Shown here one piece after another: positions 41,806 through 51,509 of a stretch of 64,000 nucleotides of DNA. The stretch's first letter is position 1; the number at the start of each line of letters is the position of its first letter. The DNA comes from Brachycybe producta (taxonomy: Eukaryota; Arthropoda; Diplopoda; Playtdesmida; Andrognathidae). The stretch is taken from contig JAUPFP010000006.1 in NCBI GenBank assembly GCA_036925085.1, positions 2,693,131-2,757,130 on the forward strand. Direction: 5' to 3'. The notes beneath the pieces were generated by a model. That model saw nothing but the letters and a program-made list of their open reading frames with translations, searched no databases and was not told where the DNA came from. The position numbers were made by a program, and so were the translations under genes.

Positions 41806-43110
41806 TATGTCTTGTCTTACAAATATGACAGATGACCAGTGCCAGAGAGGTAGGTAGGAGCAACAACAGCAGCAGTCATTCGAAAACATTTCGTTTTCAC
41901 ACTCATCATACACACAAATGTACTACTATTCATTTATAATTGTATATGTATACAGTATGTATATGTCCAGAAAAAATGGATGATGGATATCCATAACTGT
42001 TCCATAATATTCTTCTCCCCCCCCCCTTTAGCCTCCCATCAACCCATTTCCACTTTGCCTCAATGATGATCATGATGATGATGATGATGAACAAAACTCA
42101 TTTCCTCCTTCCAATTCTACACGAATATCATCATCATGCAATGGTAATGTAATGCAATGCAACTCACGAGGACTATGATAAATGAATTCGGAAGACCTTT
42201 AAGGTTATTCCGTGCATGTTTACTGGAAACCCATTTCAAACCCAAATATTACATTGAACAAACTATTGTCAAGAGTGTGTTGTGTGTAAGAGAAATTCAA
42301 ATTTTAACCCTCATCCTCCAACTCCCCCATCTTCCCCACCCCGGGTTCATCCCTTTTATTTTGCAACCAACTTACTTCTCCTAGAGTTCATTTTCACTGA
42401 AAATTCAACTTGAAATAATATAGTTTAACTTGATTTTTATGTATATTTCAACTTGTAGGGATTCTAAGGTTTGTCTTGGGTAAGTATAGTAAGTACATTG
42501 TACCTGAAATTGTAACCAAAACCTTTGACATGAAAATTCGTATAAAAAAGTTGATGAGTTCAGCACTAGATTTTGTGTCCTAAGATTCTGAAGCAAATTT
42601 TAGAAAGAGCCCTTTTGTCCTAAAACCAACTTCAAGTAAACTTATCACTGCACTCTTAACAAAATAAGAAATGTCTACCCGAGTAATATTCCTCCGTTGT
42701 TCCTTATTTGTGTTCCTAGGGTGTGAGATTCAACAATAGAACTTCATCCTTGTTTTATTTTGAGATTCATAGATTTTTCTGACAATTGTTTGGTTTTGAC
42801 AATACATTAGTTTGCATACCACCTTTTGTCCTTCTGCTGCAAGCTTTCTTGTTTGCTTTTAAAGTAATTGATCAAATGCAAATTGTGGATTGGAAGGTAT
42901 TTTTTTGTAAATTCTACAAGAAACTCATTCAAAAACTGATTAATTCTGAGAAAATCCTTCCCACGAGGAATTCTTGTCTCACCTGGAACAGAGAATGAAA
43001 ATGGAAACTTAATTAGTAAAGATTTTTCATCATTTTGACGATTGTATTGCAAAATAGAAAATTAAAACATTTTGAAAAAAAAAATGTATTTCAAGTAAAA
43101 CTGAACGTGC
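41806..43110. other. No gene seen; least repetitive part of the middle region
   Basis: C10 at 42017-42026 and a GAT run at 42062-42090. From 42100 to 43080 I see no known repeat family. Frames of 63-81 codons on both strands show no domain. A few GGTAAGTA-like words (e.g. 42478-42486) are not enough to call an intron boundary. Confidence 0.45.
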
Positions 43111-43112
43111 TA

Positions 43113-43171
43113 TAGCAGCAGCACATTGTTATAGCAGTACATTGTTATAGCAGTACATTGTTATAGCAACT
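43113..43171 (+). repeat. 16-bp tandem repeat
   Basis: Three copies of TACATTGTTATAGCAG, the first slightly changed (CACATTGTTATAGCAG), the last ending in GCAAC. Confidence 0.9.
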
Positions 43172-43261
43172 TCTACGCTTATTCGGTTATGTTTAATTCT
43201 CGTTTATCATAATTAAACCCATTTTAATCTAAAATTCACTTCATTTCCAAATACTGTTGTT

Positions 43262-43590
43262 CTACACATCACCCAAGAGTGTGTTAAAAACTAGAAGGGT
43301 GGCTCAATCACTTACGGGTATTTTCAATGCCGATATCTTTCAAAATAAACTTTTTTGTGAGTTTGAAAATAAATCAACTTTATGCAGACAATATTTTTTT
43401 AAATCATTTTTCTGTAAAAAGTTTATTTTGAAAAATATCAACATGAAAAATGTGCTGTTATTGAGTGCTACCTTTCTAGTTTCTAAAACACTTTCAAGTT
43501 TCTCTCTTTATGTTGATTCTGATAGACTAGAAATAACCATAGTTTCCAGACGCGTTTACACTTTAAAACCACTTTAAAAATTGTAAAGAT
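43262..43590. mobile_element. Family A, complete copy
   Basis: AGTGTGTTAAAAACTAGAAG, GGTGGCTCAATCACTTACGG, CTTTCAAAATAAACTTTTTT; then AAAAAGTTTATTTTGAAAAA, TATCAACATGAAAA, CTACCTTTCTAGTTTCTAAA, ACACTTTCAAGTTTCTCTC, CGCGTTTACACTTTAAAACC. The 106-codon plus-strand frame here is the element read through. Confidence 0.85.
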
Positions 43591-43594
43591 TTAC

Positions 43595-44270
43595 ACCAAA
43601 AGAAACCCTTTTTTTAAAAAAAAAAACCTAAAAACTTTGAACCTTTAAGTTATAAAAAGAAAACCAAATTTGGTTATTTTTGTAATCAGCAAAATATCAC
43701 ACACAAAAAAACTTTATATTCGAGAAAATAAGAAAAAAAAACTTTGTATTATTCAACAAGTTTCTTCTTATTTTGAAAAGAAGTGAAAAAACACAAAAAA
43801 AAAAGAGGCGAAAATGTCTTTTGATTAAAGAAATGACTTTGCTGAAATTCCTTTGACACGTGTTGGCCATAAAAACACGTTCTTTTAATAATATCCGCTC
43901 AGAACGAATAAAAACGATGATCCAAACAGATAACATGAAGAGGGTACAAAAGACTAGAAATGGACACACACCTGTGAATCCATCAACCACCACCACACTA
44001 CACCACCATTACTACTCCCATGACACTCATCCATCTTCTTCTTCTTCTTCCGAAACTTCAATGAAAATCAACATTTTTTTGGTATAAAAATACCCTTTTT
44101 TCTCCATCTTATACTCCTCCTCCTCCCCCGCCAAACATAAAAAGAATCTACACATTACTTAACCTAAGGCCCCTTTAAGGTCACATCAGCCCCCCCCCCT
44201 CAGACATAGGCCCATTTCAGTGACTTGATTTTTTTACAAAATCTCTCCTGGACATTCTCATTCTAAATCT
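43595..44270. other. No gene seen
   Basis: A-rich 43610-43830; TTC run at 44036-44050; C10 tract 44190-44199. Frames of 75-99 codons show no domain. Confidence 0.5.
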
Positions 44271-44277
44271 CTATCTT

Positions 44278-44395
44278 TGGGTTTTTTACATTGCAATTTC
44301 ACATGCTACAATTGAACACCTTTGTCCCTCTGCTACACACCTTCTTGGCTGCTTACAGAGTAGTTTGTTTTTCAAATTCAAAATCCTAAAGACGA
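44278..44395. mobile_element. Family N fragment
   Basis: ATTGCAATTTCACATGCTAC, AATTGAACACCTTTGTCCCT, CTGCTACACACCTTCTTGGC and TGCTTACAGAGTAG are closely matched at 62366-62462. Probably part of an old hAT-like element, judging by its neighbour at 46490. Confidence 0.6.
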
Positions 44396-44865
44396 AATTG
44401 AATAATAACTTGAAAAGTATCCTAGACGGGCCTGTGCCAGAGGAATTATTTACTCTAAAAGCTGTATAAAAAATTCATCACAAAAAAACTTCTATCCAAT
44501 GAAGAAAAAAATGTGATTTGGAAATCTTATCAACACGAAATACGAAACCCCTTGAAAAGTGAATGAGCCAGACCAGGGTTATGACCTTTCAAGAAAAGGT
44601 GTGTTACCGCCAGTCACACAAATCTTTCTTTTTTTGGCAATGATATGGCATTTCAGAAAGATCTATTGTGTTTTATGTGTAATAGAACACATCAGATCAA
44701 CATCAACAACATCAAATGTGAAATTTTTCCTTTAAATTTATCAAAAAAAGGTTTATTTTGAAAGATGAAATATGAGATCTTAACAACAAAGTGAAATACC
44801 GAACATTCCAGGAATTCTTATTTTCCTATTTTCCTTGTGATCACCATATCACACCTTTGGTGGTC

Positions 44866-44953
44866 TCTCTGTCTCTCTCTCTCTCTCACTCTCTGTATCT
44901 CTCTCTCTCTCACTCTCACTCTCTCTCTCACTCTCTCTCACTCACTCACTCTA
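44866..44953. repeat. Imperfect (CT)n/(CTCA)n microsatellite
   Basis: CT units interrupted by CA and GTAT steps; becomes ACTC-rich at the right. Confidence 0.9.
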
Positions 44954-45228
44954 TCTATACATATCTGATGCCAAATCATTAGAAAACTTCACAAATAACT
45001 TTTTCTGGTTTTCTTTAGAAATTTCTAAAGAAAATGACTGAAAATCATATCTTAAATCCGCTTTTTTTATAACTTGTATATTACATTGAAATATTATAAT
45101 AAAAAATTGATATTATTGTGTATCAATGGCAAAACTATACAAAAGGGGAGAAAAGTTAAAAAAAAAAGCCGAAATGAAACCGAATGCAAACTCTTTAAAA
45201 CCCCCATTCAGAGAACAAAACTAATAGC

Positions 45229-45268
<40 letters not shown>
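45229..45268. repeat. (AAT)n microsatellite
   Basis: About 13 units. Confidence 0.95.
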
Positions 45269-45344
45269 TGGAGTTCTAATCTCCGAAATTCAAGGCACAG
45301 AAATAACCCAGTTAAATATCTAAGTACTCTCCTCATTATCCGCC

Positions 45345-45475
45345 ATTTGTCAATGCAGAGTTGTTCACAAATTTAACCAACGGTTGATTGGTAACCACAT
45401 TCGTTTCAACTAGAAAATTGACTGTGGTTAACTTTTTTTTAACTGCAGTTAATATTTGTTGTTAAACCGCGGTAT
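45345..45475 (+). mobile_element. Family G, right part
   Basis: TATCCGCCATTTGTCAATGC, GGTAACCACATTCGTTTCAA, CTGTGGTTAACTTTTTTTTA, ACTGCAGTTAATATTTGTTG and TTAAACCGCGGTATTA match the right side of 2288-2716. The left part is absent. Confidence 0.7.
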
Positions 45476-45479
45476 TAAG

Positions 45480-45830
45480 GGTGGTGCAAAAAAGAAACAA
45501 CACAAAACAGATTGAATATCCGAAAATAAGTAAATGATATAAGTGTTCATAAAGTAACCACATTGTTATAACTCCAACAAAAAAGGGGTAAAAAAGATCA
45601 GAAGAAAAAAAAAATCACAAAAGAAATTGAGATAAACGACTACAACTTTAAAAAAAAACCGTCGAGTCAGAGAATCTCTTATCTCCTCCATTTCTATTTG
45701 TGATTGTTGTTACTTTCAATATGTGAGATATAACATGAGTGAAACAAAAGGTAGTACAGGTGTTACAACCACTAAATACAGGGGTAAAGCACCAAACACA
45801 CCAACCAAACTGGAAGGTGGATTATATTTG
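45480..45830. other. No gene seen
   Basis: A-rich to 45660, then more complex sequence leading into the hAT-like region. The 71-codon frame at 45723 runs into the GTGGCTCGCGAGCCAC palindrome. Confidence 0.45.
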
Positions 45831-45837
45831 GTCAGGA

Positions 45838-46600
45838 GCTCATGTGGCTCGCGAGCCACACAATTATTTGTGGCCACAAGCCAAGCACGGGTGACACCTC
45901 TACAGACTCGTATTTTTGGTCATTTGTACCTAGGGTGATTGAATAATGGAATTTACTTCCATGTAGGAGGTTGTGCATGGGGAACCTTTTTTTGAATTAG
46001 GGAATGTATAATGGGCGCTATTCAACAAGGCATTTTTGTATATGAATGTTGCAAATCTACTCAACTCCAACTTATAAGACAGGCAATTAGAAATCGGGAC
46101 AGACAGAAGTTGGCTCCGCCCTTTTTATGACAACCGACAACTTCTAATTGGTCTGTTGTGTGGTTCGACGTTGAAAAAGGCGGAGCATGTGACGTCAGAC
46201 TACATAACCAACCAATTAGAAGTTGCTGGTCGTCATAAAAAGGGTGGAGCCAACTTCTGTATGTCCCGATTTCTAATTGCCTGTCTTATAAGTCGGGTGC
46301 CTTACTTGATTGGTACGTGGCGCTGCTACGCACGTATCAATTGTCTCTGTAAACGCAAATAAAATACATAGGACTCAATGAGATTCAACTTACGTGGTTT
46401 GTCGACTTAAGCAAAAACCTCCGGAACGAATTAACAGCGCAAGTTAAGGACTTACTGTACCTATTTTCTATGCTGCTTTTGGGACTATTTAGTCCCTCTG
46501 CCACCTGGCTCAATATGAGCTGCTTGTAGAGTAATCATTCAAATTCAAAATTAATTGTGGCTCCGCGACTACTCGCGAGCCACAAAACAGCCAATTGAAA
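45838..46600. mobile_element. hAT-like degraded element with a D MITE inside
   Basis: The left side has GTGGCTCGCGAGCCACACAA. The right side has AATTGTGGCTCCGCGACTAC then TCGCGAGCCAC, roughly its inverse. GTCCCTCTGCCACCTGGCTC and AGCTGCTTGTAGAGTA (family N) lie inside. Palindromes of GTGGCTCGCGAGCCAC type are common near hAT termini. A segment ending GACTTACTG|TA (46343-46463) shares text with 7945-8010 and might instead be a Tc1/mariner-like end. No transposase frame. Confidence 0.45.
46079..46284. mobile_element. Family D hAT-like MITE, exact 8-bp duplication
   Basis: ACAGGCAATTAGAAATCGGG to CCCGATTTCTAATTGCCTGT, 206 bp, flanked by CTTATAAG (46071-46078, 46285-46292). The target word is itself a palindrome. 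TGACGTCAGACTACATAACC core, same orientation as the 28.5-kb copy. Confidence 0.92.
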
Positions 46601-46604
46601 ATGG

Positions 46605-47075
46605 CTCACCTGAATGACACAATCGAACAACCCTCACCACCTTCTTAAAATAACTTAACCCCCTTAGCCTAGTCCTCCCTCGCAACACTCTTCCTGTCCA
46701 ATTCCCATTTCAAATGTCTATTGTTATTTGAGAGTATTTTTTATATTTAATAAATACAACAAGAAAGAAGAATTATTAAGTTTTTATGTTCATTGTGTTG
46801 ATTATTAAAAAAAAGGTGTCTACGGGTATAAAAAAAATCCTACAATTCGATTTTTTCCACCAAAGTTCCATTAAATTCTCCCCCTGTTTTATTATTATAT
46901 TATCATTGTTGTTGTTTTGCTACTTTTTTGTGTTTATATTTCTGTGTATAATAATATAATCATTCAAGAATGTGCAATTTGAAATCGTTCAAGTATAATA
47001 ATATACGGATAAAACTAACTTTCCATTCAAGTCAGACAATACGGCCTTGTTCAGACCATGAAGATTAATAAAATA
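46605..47075. other. No gene seen
   Basis: AT-rich, no recognised family. Confidence 0.5.
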
Positions 47076-47081
47076 GGCTAA

Positions 47082-47387
47082 TACCTAGTACACACACAGC
47101 TGATAATTTAAAAGCATTTAAATAATAAACGTGTTTTACAGAGCCCCGTGAAGGACAAACAAACAATATGTCGAATTCAATTTATTCAGTTAATTAATCT
47201 GAAAATAAATAATGTATTTTTAATATATAAACTATTGACAAAGTATTGATTTAGTATTTTTCAATTTGAAATATTAATATTAAAGTCAATTTTTATTTGT
47301 GTTCATGTCCTTAACTGGATTCCGTATAATTCACCTAAACACATTTAATTTGAATTCATTTAACTCATGTGTGTCTATACAAGGTAT
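47082..47387 (+). mobile_element. Family B MITE
   Basis: TACCTAGTACACACACAGCT to GTCTATACAAGGTAT, with TAA on both sides if the last T belongs to the element. Interior ATTTAAATAATAAACGTGTT, TTACAGAGCCCCGTGAAGGA, TCCTTAACTGGATTCCGTAT as in the 24.2-kb copy. An A copy begins 18 bp downstream. Confidence 0.85.
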
Positions 47388-47404
47388 TAAGGTAAAAAGT
47401 ATAC

Positions 47405-47762
47405 ATCTTAATGATGGTTTATGAACAGTTGATTTTCGAAGAACAAAAACAAACTAGAAAGTGTTTTATAAACTAGAAGGGTCATAAAGAGTGTTTTCAT
47501 GTTGAAATTCTTTCAAAATAAACATTACATAAATAAAAAAAATTAAAAAAAAAATATTTGTCTGCTAAAAGCTGGATCATTTTCAAACAGAAATAAAAAG
47601 CTTATTTTGAAAGATATTCAAAAACATGAACATATTAATTAGCCTTATAAGTGATCGAGCTACCCTTCTAGTTTCTAGAAACATTTTCTAGTTTCTCTTA
47701 ATTTTGCACCTGAAAAACAATATCAAAATTCTAAACTCAGCTGTTCTATAAAACATCTTTTT
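47405..47762. mobile_element. Family A, complete copy
   Basis: CTTAATGATGGTTTATGAAC, AGTTGATTTTCGAAGAACAA, AACTAGAAAGTGTTTTATAA, ACTAGAAGGGTCATAAAGAG, TTTCAAAATAAACATTAC; then AAAAAGCTTATTTTGAAAGA, GAGCTACCCTTCTAGTTTCT, CACCTGAAAAACAATATCAA, CAGCTGTTCTATAAAACATC. Confidence 0.85.
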
Positions 47763-47764
47763 TT

Positions 47765-48424
47765 TAATAAACACTACTTTTAATAATTATAATTATGTAT
47801 TATGAAGCTTAATAATAATAATAATATGAAAAGTAAAAACGACTATTTAGTTTTTTTTTGTATCATTTCTTTTCTTAAATAAAGTTCATAAAGTTCACCA
47901 AACAGATGTCTTACTAAAATATCAACAACAATAAAAAAAGTTTCCATTTTGAAAACAACGTTATTTATAAATTTATAATAAGTGAAATAAAGTGATCCTC
48001 AAAGAGAGTAGAATGGGTAAAAAATATTTCTAATATAAAAAACCAGCTGCTTTTTTTCTTCTTTCTACTTTCAAATTATCCTCCTCCTGATTATAATAAG
48101 ACTTAGTTAAATTCAATTGTAAAATGTGTTTAAATGTCAGAAAAGGTCACTAAAAATTGAAAGCAACAATAATAATAATAATAATAATAATAAATCTCAA
48201 CTGTGTAATCAATCTGATACGGATTAAAATTTAGAAGAACATAATAAAAATTTAAGCAGCGTGAAATTCTACAAGTTTTCAAAAACTTTTTTACAATAAT
48301 TTTTAGCAGCTGCTAAAAAAAAAAGCAAAGTTGCATTTAGAAAAGACCATAGCGCCATCTATCAACGGCAAGAAGAAACAAAAGGCATCAACACATCCCA
48401 ATGTCAGCATGGAAAATTACGGTG
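47765..48424. other. No gene; AAT runs and a palindrome
   Basis: AAT runs at 47810-47825 and 48167-48192; a perfect 18-bp palindrome TTTTAGCAGCTGCTAAAA at 48301-48318. Confidence 0.55.
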
Positions 48425-48445
48425 GCTTCGAAGTGTAAATGCCTC
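48425..48445 (+). mobile_element. Family A outer left end, upstream of a B insertion
   Basis: GCTTCGAAGTGTAAATGCCT corresponds to the A terminus TTTTAAAGTGTAAACGCCT. The copy resumes after the B element. Confidence 0.7.
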
Positions 48446-48448
48446 TTA

Positions 48449-48742
48449 TACCTTGTACACACACGAGTTAAATGAATTCAAATTGTGTTTAGGTAAATTA
48501 TACGGAATCCAGTTAAGGACATGAACACCAAATAAAAATTGACTTTTAATTATTAATATTTTAAATTGAAATACTAAATCAATATTTTGTCAATAGTTTA
48601 TATATTTAAGTATTAACTCAATATTTTCAGATTAACTGAATTAAATTGAAGTCGACATATTGTTTGTTTGTCCTTCACAGGACTCTGTAGAACACGTTTA
48701 TTATTTAAATGCATTTAAATTATCAGGTGTGTGTACTAGGTA
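48449..48742 (-). mobile_element. Family B MITE in inverse orientation, inserted in an A terminus
   Basis: TACCTTGTACACACACGAGT at the left and TGTGTACTAGGTA at the right, TTA on both sides (48446-48448 and 48743-48745). Interior is the reverse complement of the other copies (ATACGGAATCCAGTTAAGGA, CTTCACAGGACTCTGTAGAA). Confidence 0.88.
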
Positions 48743-48745
48743 TTA

Positions 48746-48885
48746 GAGAACTTTTGATTATTTCTGTTTTTCAGGTGCAAAATTAAAAGAAACTTGAATG
48801 TGTTTTAGAAAACTAGAAGAGTAGTTCCGTTACTTAAAGGTATATTTTTTCATGTTGATATAAAAAATGTTTTATGGGGGAGTTT
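48746..48885 (+). mobile_element. Family A left half, downstream of the B insertion
   Basis: GAGAACTTTTGATTATTTCT, GTTTTTCAGGTGCAAAATTA, TGTGTTTTAGAAAACTAGAA, TTTTTCATGTTGATAT. The right half is missing. Confidence 0.8.
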
Positions 48886-48894
48886 ATGTTCTGG

Positions 48895-49200
48895 GTTATT
48901 AATTTAATATTTAAAAACTAGAAGGAACACAGATATTTCCTTTATAAAGTTATGTTTGTAGATGTGTCTTCTAGTTTTCTTTAAAATATTATTGATTTCC
49001 TCAAAGCTGTTTATTTTTTATTTTTTTAGAAAATATTTTGTTTCAATCTTCCCATGTTAAGCATACGAGGAGTTGAGGTTCTAGAATTTTCATTTTCTAT
49101 TTAAAAACTAGACGGTATACATACGGGAATTTCCTTTCAGGGTTATTAATGTTCGCAAATGTGTTTTCTAGTTTATACTTTAAAATTATATTCGTTTATA
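48895..49200. repeat. Tandem pair of family K units
   Basis: TTTAAAAACTAGAAGGAACA ... TGTCTTCTAGTTTTCTTTAA (48911-48985) and TTTAAAAACTAGACGGTATA ... TGTTTTCTAGTTTATACTTT (49100-49183). Each has small inverted CTAGAA/TTCTAG ends about 75 bp apart and GGGTTATTAAT-type text before or inside it. Related to 60-345. Confidence 0.6.
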
Positions 49201-49227
49201 CAGAGTTGTTTAATTATCAATGTCATG

Positions 49228-49548
49228 TCTAGCACACACACACACCTGATAATTTCAATGCTTTTAAAAAATAAACGTGTTCTACAGAGCCCCGTGAAGG
49301 GCAAACAAACAATATATATCGAATTCAATTTATTCAGTTAATAATCTCAAAATATTGAGTTAATTAACTTAAATATAATTTATAAATTATTGATAAAAAA
49401 TATTGATTTAGTATTTTTCAATTTAAAATATTAATAATTAAAAGTCAATTTTTATTTGGTTCATGTTGTCCTTAACTGAATTCCGTATAATTCACCTAAA
49501 CACATTTAATTTGAATTCATTTAACTCATGTGTTGTGTACAAAGGGTA
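49228..49548 (+). mobile_element. Family B MITE with a degraded left end
   Basis: TCTAGCACACACACACACCT (CA-run expanded), AATAAACGTGTTCTACAGAG, CCCCGTGAAGGGC, then AACTGAATTCCGTATAATTC and GTACAAAGGGTA. The left TACC is mutated to GTCT. Abuts an A copy at 49549. Confidence 0.8.
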
Positions 49549-49650
49549 TAAGAAGAGAAATTGAAAAGTATTTTAGAAACTAGAACGGGTATCTGAATCA
49601 CTTATATTTTCACGTTGATATTTTTTTCAAAATAAACTTTTAAATAAACA
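49549..49650 (+). mobile_element. Family A left half next to B
   Basis: AGAAGAGAAATTGAAAAGTA, TTTTAGAAACTAGAACGGGT, TTTCACGTTGATATTTTTTT, CAAAATAAACTTTTAAATAA. Confidence 0.75.
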
Positions 49651-49740
49651 AAAATTAAAATATCGTTTACAAAAATTGAATCATTTGAATTTTTTTTTGT
49701 CATTTTGATCTTCTTTGTTCCTTAATTTACATTATAAAAC

Positions 49741-49948
49741 CACCTTTAAGCGAGAAATTGAAAGTGTACTAAAAACTAGAACAGTAGCTCAACCACTTTA
49801 TAGACTTAAAGGTGGGTCATTTCCAAACTGACATGAAAATACCCTTAAGTGATAGAACTGCCCTTCTAGTTTCTAAATCACTTTCAAGTTTCACCTTAAT
49901 TACGAGAGACATTTTTCCTCATTTAAAACCACTTTTTAATGACCACAA
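49741..49948. mobile_element. Family A, internally deleted copy
   Basis: CCACCTTTAAGCGAGAAATT, GTACTAAAAACTAGAACAGT, AGCTCAACCACTTTATAG; then GACATGAAAATACCCTTAAG, ACTGCCCTTCTAGTTTCTAA, TTCAAGTTTCACCTTAATTA. The AAAATAAACTTTTT segments of both arms are gone. Confidence 0.75.
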
Positions 49949-49949
49949 A

Positions 49950-50650
49950 AGATCTTTCAGTCTGAAGAAATGAATCACATGAGAAAATGATTTCATTTTT
50001 TTTTTGTTAATAATTTGATGAAACGCCCAAAATTATCGATTACAAACCGATAACAATCAAATAAACTATAGACAAAAATCATGTTTGATTACAAAATAAA
50101 AAGCATTTCTCTCTCTCTCCTATATTTATATATAAATGCATTAATATTTTATTCCAATATTATTTGTCAGCCATTTATTTCTTTTCTCTCTTTTCATCGC
50201 AATTTATTAAATTACTTGATTGAAACCAGAGTTGGGATTCGATCTTCGATAATGAAACATCAATAATCTCACAAAAAAACGACGACTTTTATCAGAAATT
50301 TTGCCAAAGAAGTGGATATTGTGGGGGAGGGGAGAGGTGATAACGTAATATCATCAAAATTGATTGATTTTTCCTTTTTTTTTTTTTTGTTCAAGAGAAA
50401 TGACAACAAAAAACATCCGACAATTTGATTCTTATTTGTAAACGACTTTGAAATTTGCGTAATTTTTTTTTTGTTCGAATTTGTACAAATGACGGAAAAA
50501 TATGACAAAATTCGCTCTCTTCGCGCATTTATTAAATTAATTCTTAGTTATTCATATATTCAGATTTTTTTATATATAAAATACAAATGACAAATTTAAG
50601 AAATTCCTGAAGAAGAAAAAAAACTAAACTTTTAATTTGCTGCTTAGAAT
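49950..50650. other. No gene seen
   Basis: AT-rich with T-runs. The 79-codon minus-strand frame at 50269-50508 is Lys/Ser-rich without a domain. Confidence 0.5.
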
Positions 50651-50654
50651 TTTT

Positions 50655-50700
50655 TTTGAAATTCGTTTTAGAAACTAGAAACATATAGCTCAGTCACTTA
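50655..50700 (+). mobile_element. Family A left-arm fragment
   Basis: TCGTTTTAGAAACTAGAAAC, TAGCTCAGTCACTTAAGG, joined directly to the inverted-repeat structure that follows. Confidence 0.65.
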
Positions 50701-51156
50701 AGGTGGAGTTATAAATATTTATTTTGTTTTTATCCTCCCAGATGGCGCCACTGCAATGGCTATTATGTTCTATAGGCAGTCTCTTCCCCACTGATCTGCG
50801 GTTTTGAGAAAATTTATATTTTTCAAGCGAACGTTTTTCAGAAGAAACATTACGAAAAAAATCCAAAGTGTTTTAAAAATTAAAATAGTTGGTGATAATG
50901 CTAAAAGTTGTCTCATGCTGTTATCTTTCAAAGTAAACTTTTTATTATAGTTTTAAAAAGGCGAAAATAGTTTTTCATGAACCGTCAATGGAAAAACCAA
51001 ATAAAACTCGGTCATTTTTAAACTGAACTATAAAATGTTTATTTCATAATATTTTTGCATCCAAATTTTACAAAAACGGCTAGATATATACTAGCATTAG
51101 TCACTGCAGTGGCGCCATCTTGGGGAAAAAACAAAATGAATATTTATAAAGCCACC
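50701..51156. mobile_element. Inverted-repeat element with ~52-bp arms around a family A copy
   Basis: Left arm 50701-50755 (GGTGGAGTTATAAATATTTA, TTTTGTTTTT, AGATGGCGCCACTGCA). Right arm 51105-51156 (TGCAGTGGCGCCATCT, AAACAAAATGAATATTTATA, AAGCCACC). The two are imperfect reverse complements with a GATGGCGCCACTGCA core in both. Between them, 50826-51060 is a degraded A copy (GTGTTTTAAAAATTAAAATA, CTTTCAAAGTAAACTTTTTA, AAATGTTTATTTCATAATA). Confidence 0.7.
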
Positions 51157-51159
51157 ATT

Positions 51160-51452
51160 CCACCTGATAATTTAAATGCATTTAAATAATAAACGTGTTC
51201 TACGGAGCCCCGTGAAGGACAAACAAACAATATGTCGTCGAATTCAATTTATTCAGTTAATAATCTCAAAATATTGAGTTAATAATTAACTTAAATATAA
51301 TTTATATAAACTATTGACAAGTATTTCAATTTAAAATATTAATAATAAAGTCAATTTTTATTTGGTGTTCATGTGTCCTTAACTGGATTCCGTAGAATTC
51401 ACCTAAACACATTTAATTTGAATTCATTTAACTCATGTGTTGTGTACAAGGT
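51160..51452 (+). mobile_element. Family B MITE, left end truncated
   Basis: Starts inside the family at CACCTGATAATTTAAATGCA; continues AATAAACGTGTTCTACGGAG, CCCCGTGAAGGAC; ends TGTGTACAAGG. Followed by an A fragment. Confidence 0.82.
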
Positions 51453-51454
51453 TA

Positions 51455-51505
51455 ATATTACTAATTTCATGTTGATATATTTCAAAGTAAGCATTTTATA
51501 AATAA
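51455..51505 (+). mobile_element. Family A fragment after B
   Basis: TAATTTCATGTTGATATATT, TCAAAGTAAGCATTTTATAA. Confidence 0.6.
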
Positions 51506-51509
51506 ATAT

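Larger units (their letters stand above)
44400..45340. other. No gene; A fragment, CT and AAT repeats
   Basis: A family A scrap (AAAGGTTTATTTTGAAAGAT) lies at 44747-44766. CT-rich repeat 44866-44953. A perfect 22-bp palindrome at 45011-45032 (TTCTTTAGAAA and its complement). (AAT)n 45229-45268. Confidence 0.55.

Noticed and set aside
42100-43080. Repeat-poor 1-kb stretch considered as part of a gene
   Set aside because: Stops are frequent in all frames and splice-like words are isolated; left as unassigned.
43257-43577. 106-codon plus-strand frame
   Set aside because: It runs through both arms of a family A copy.
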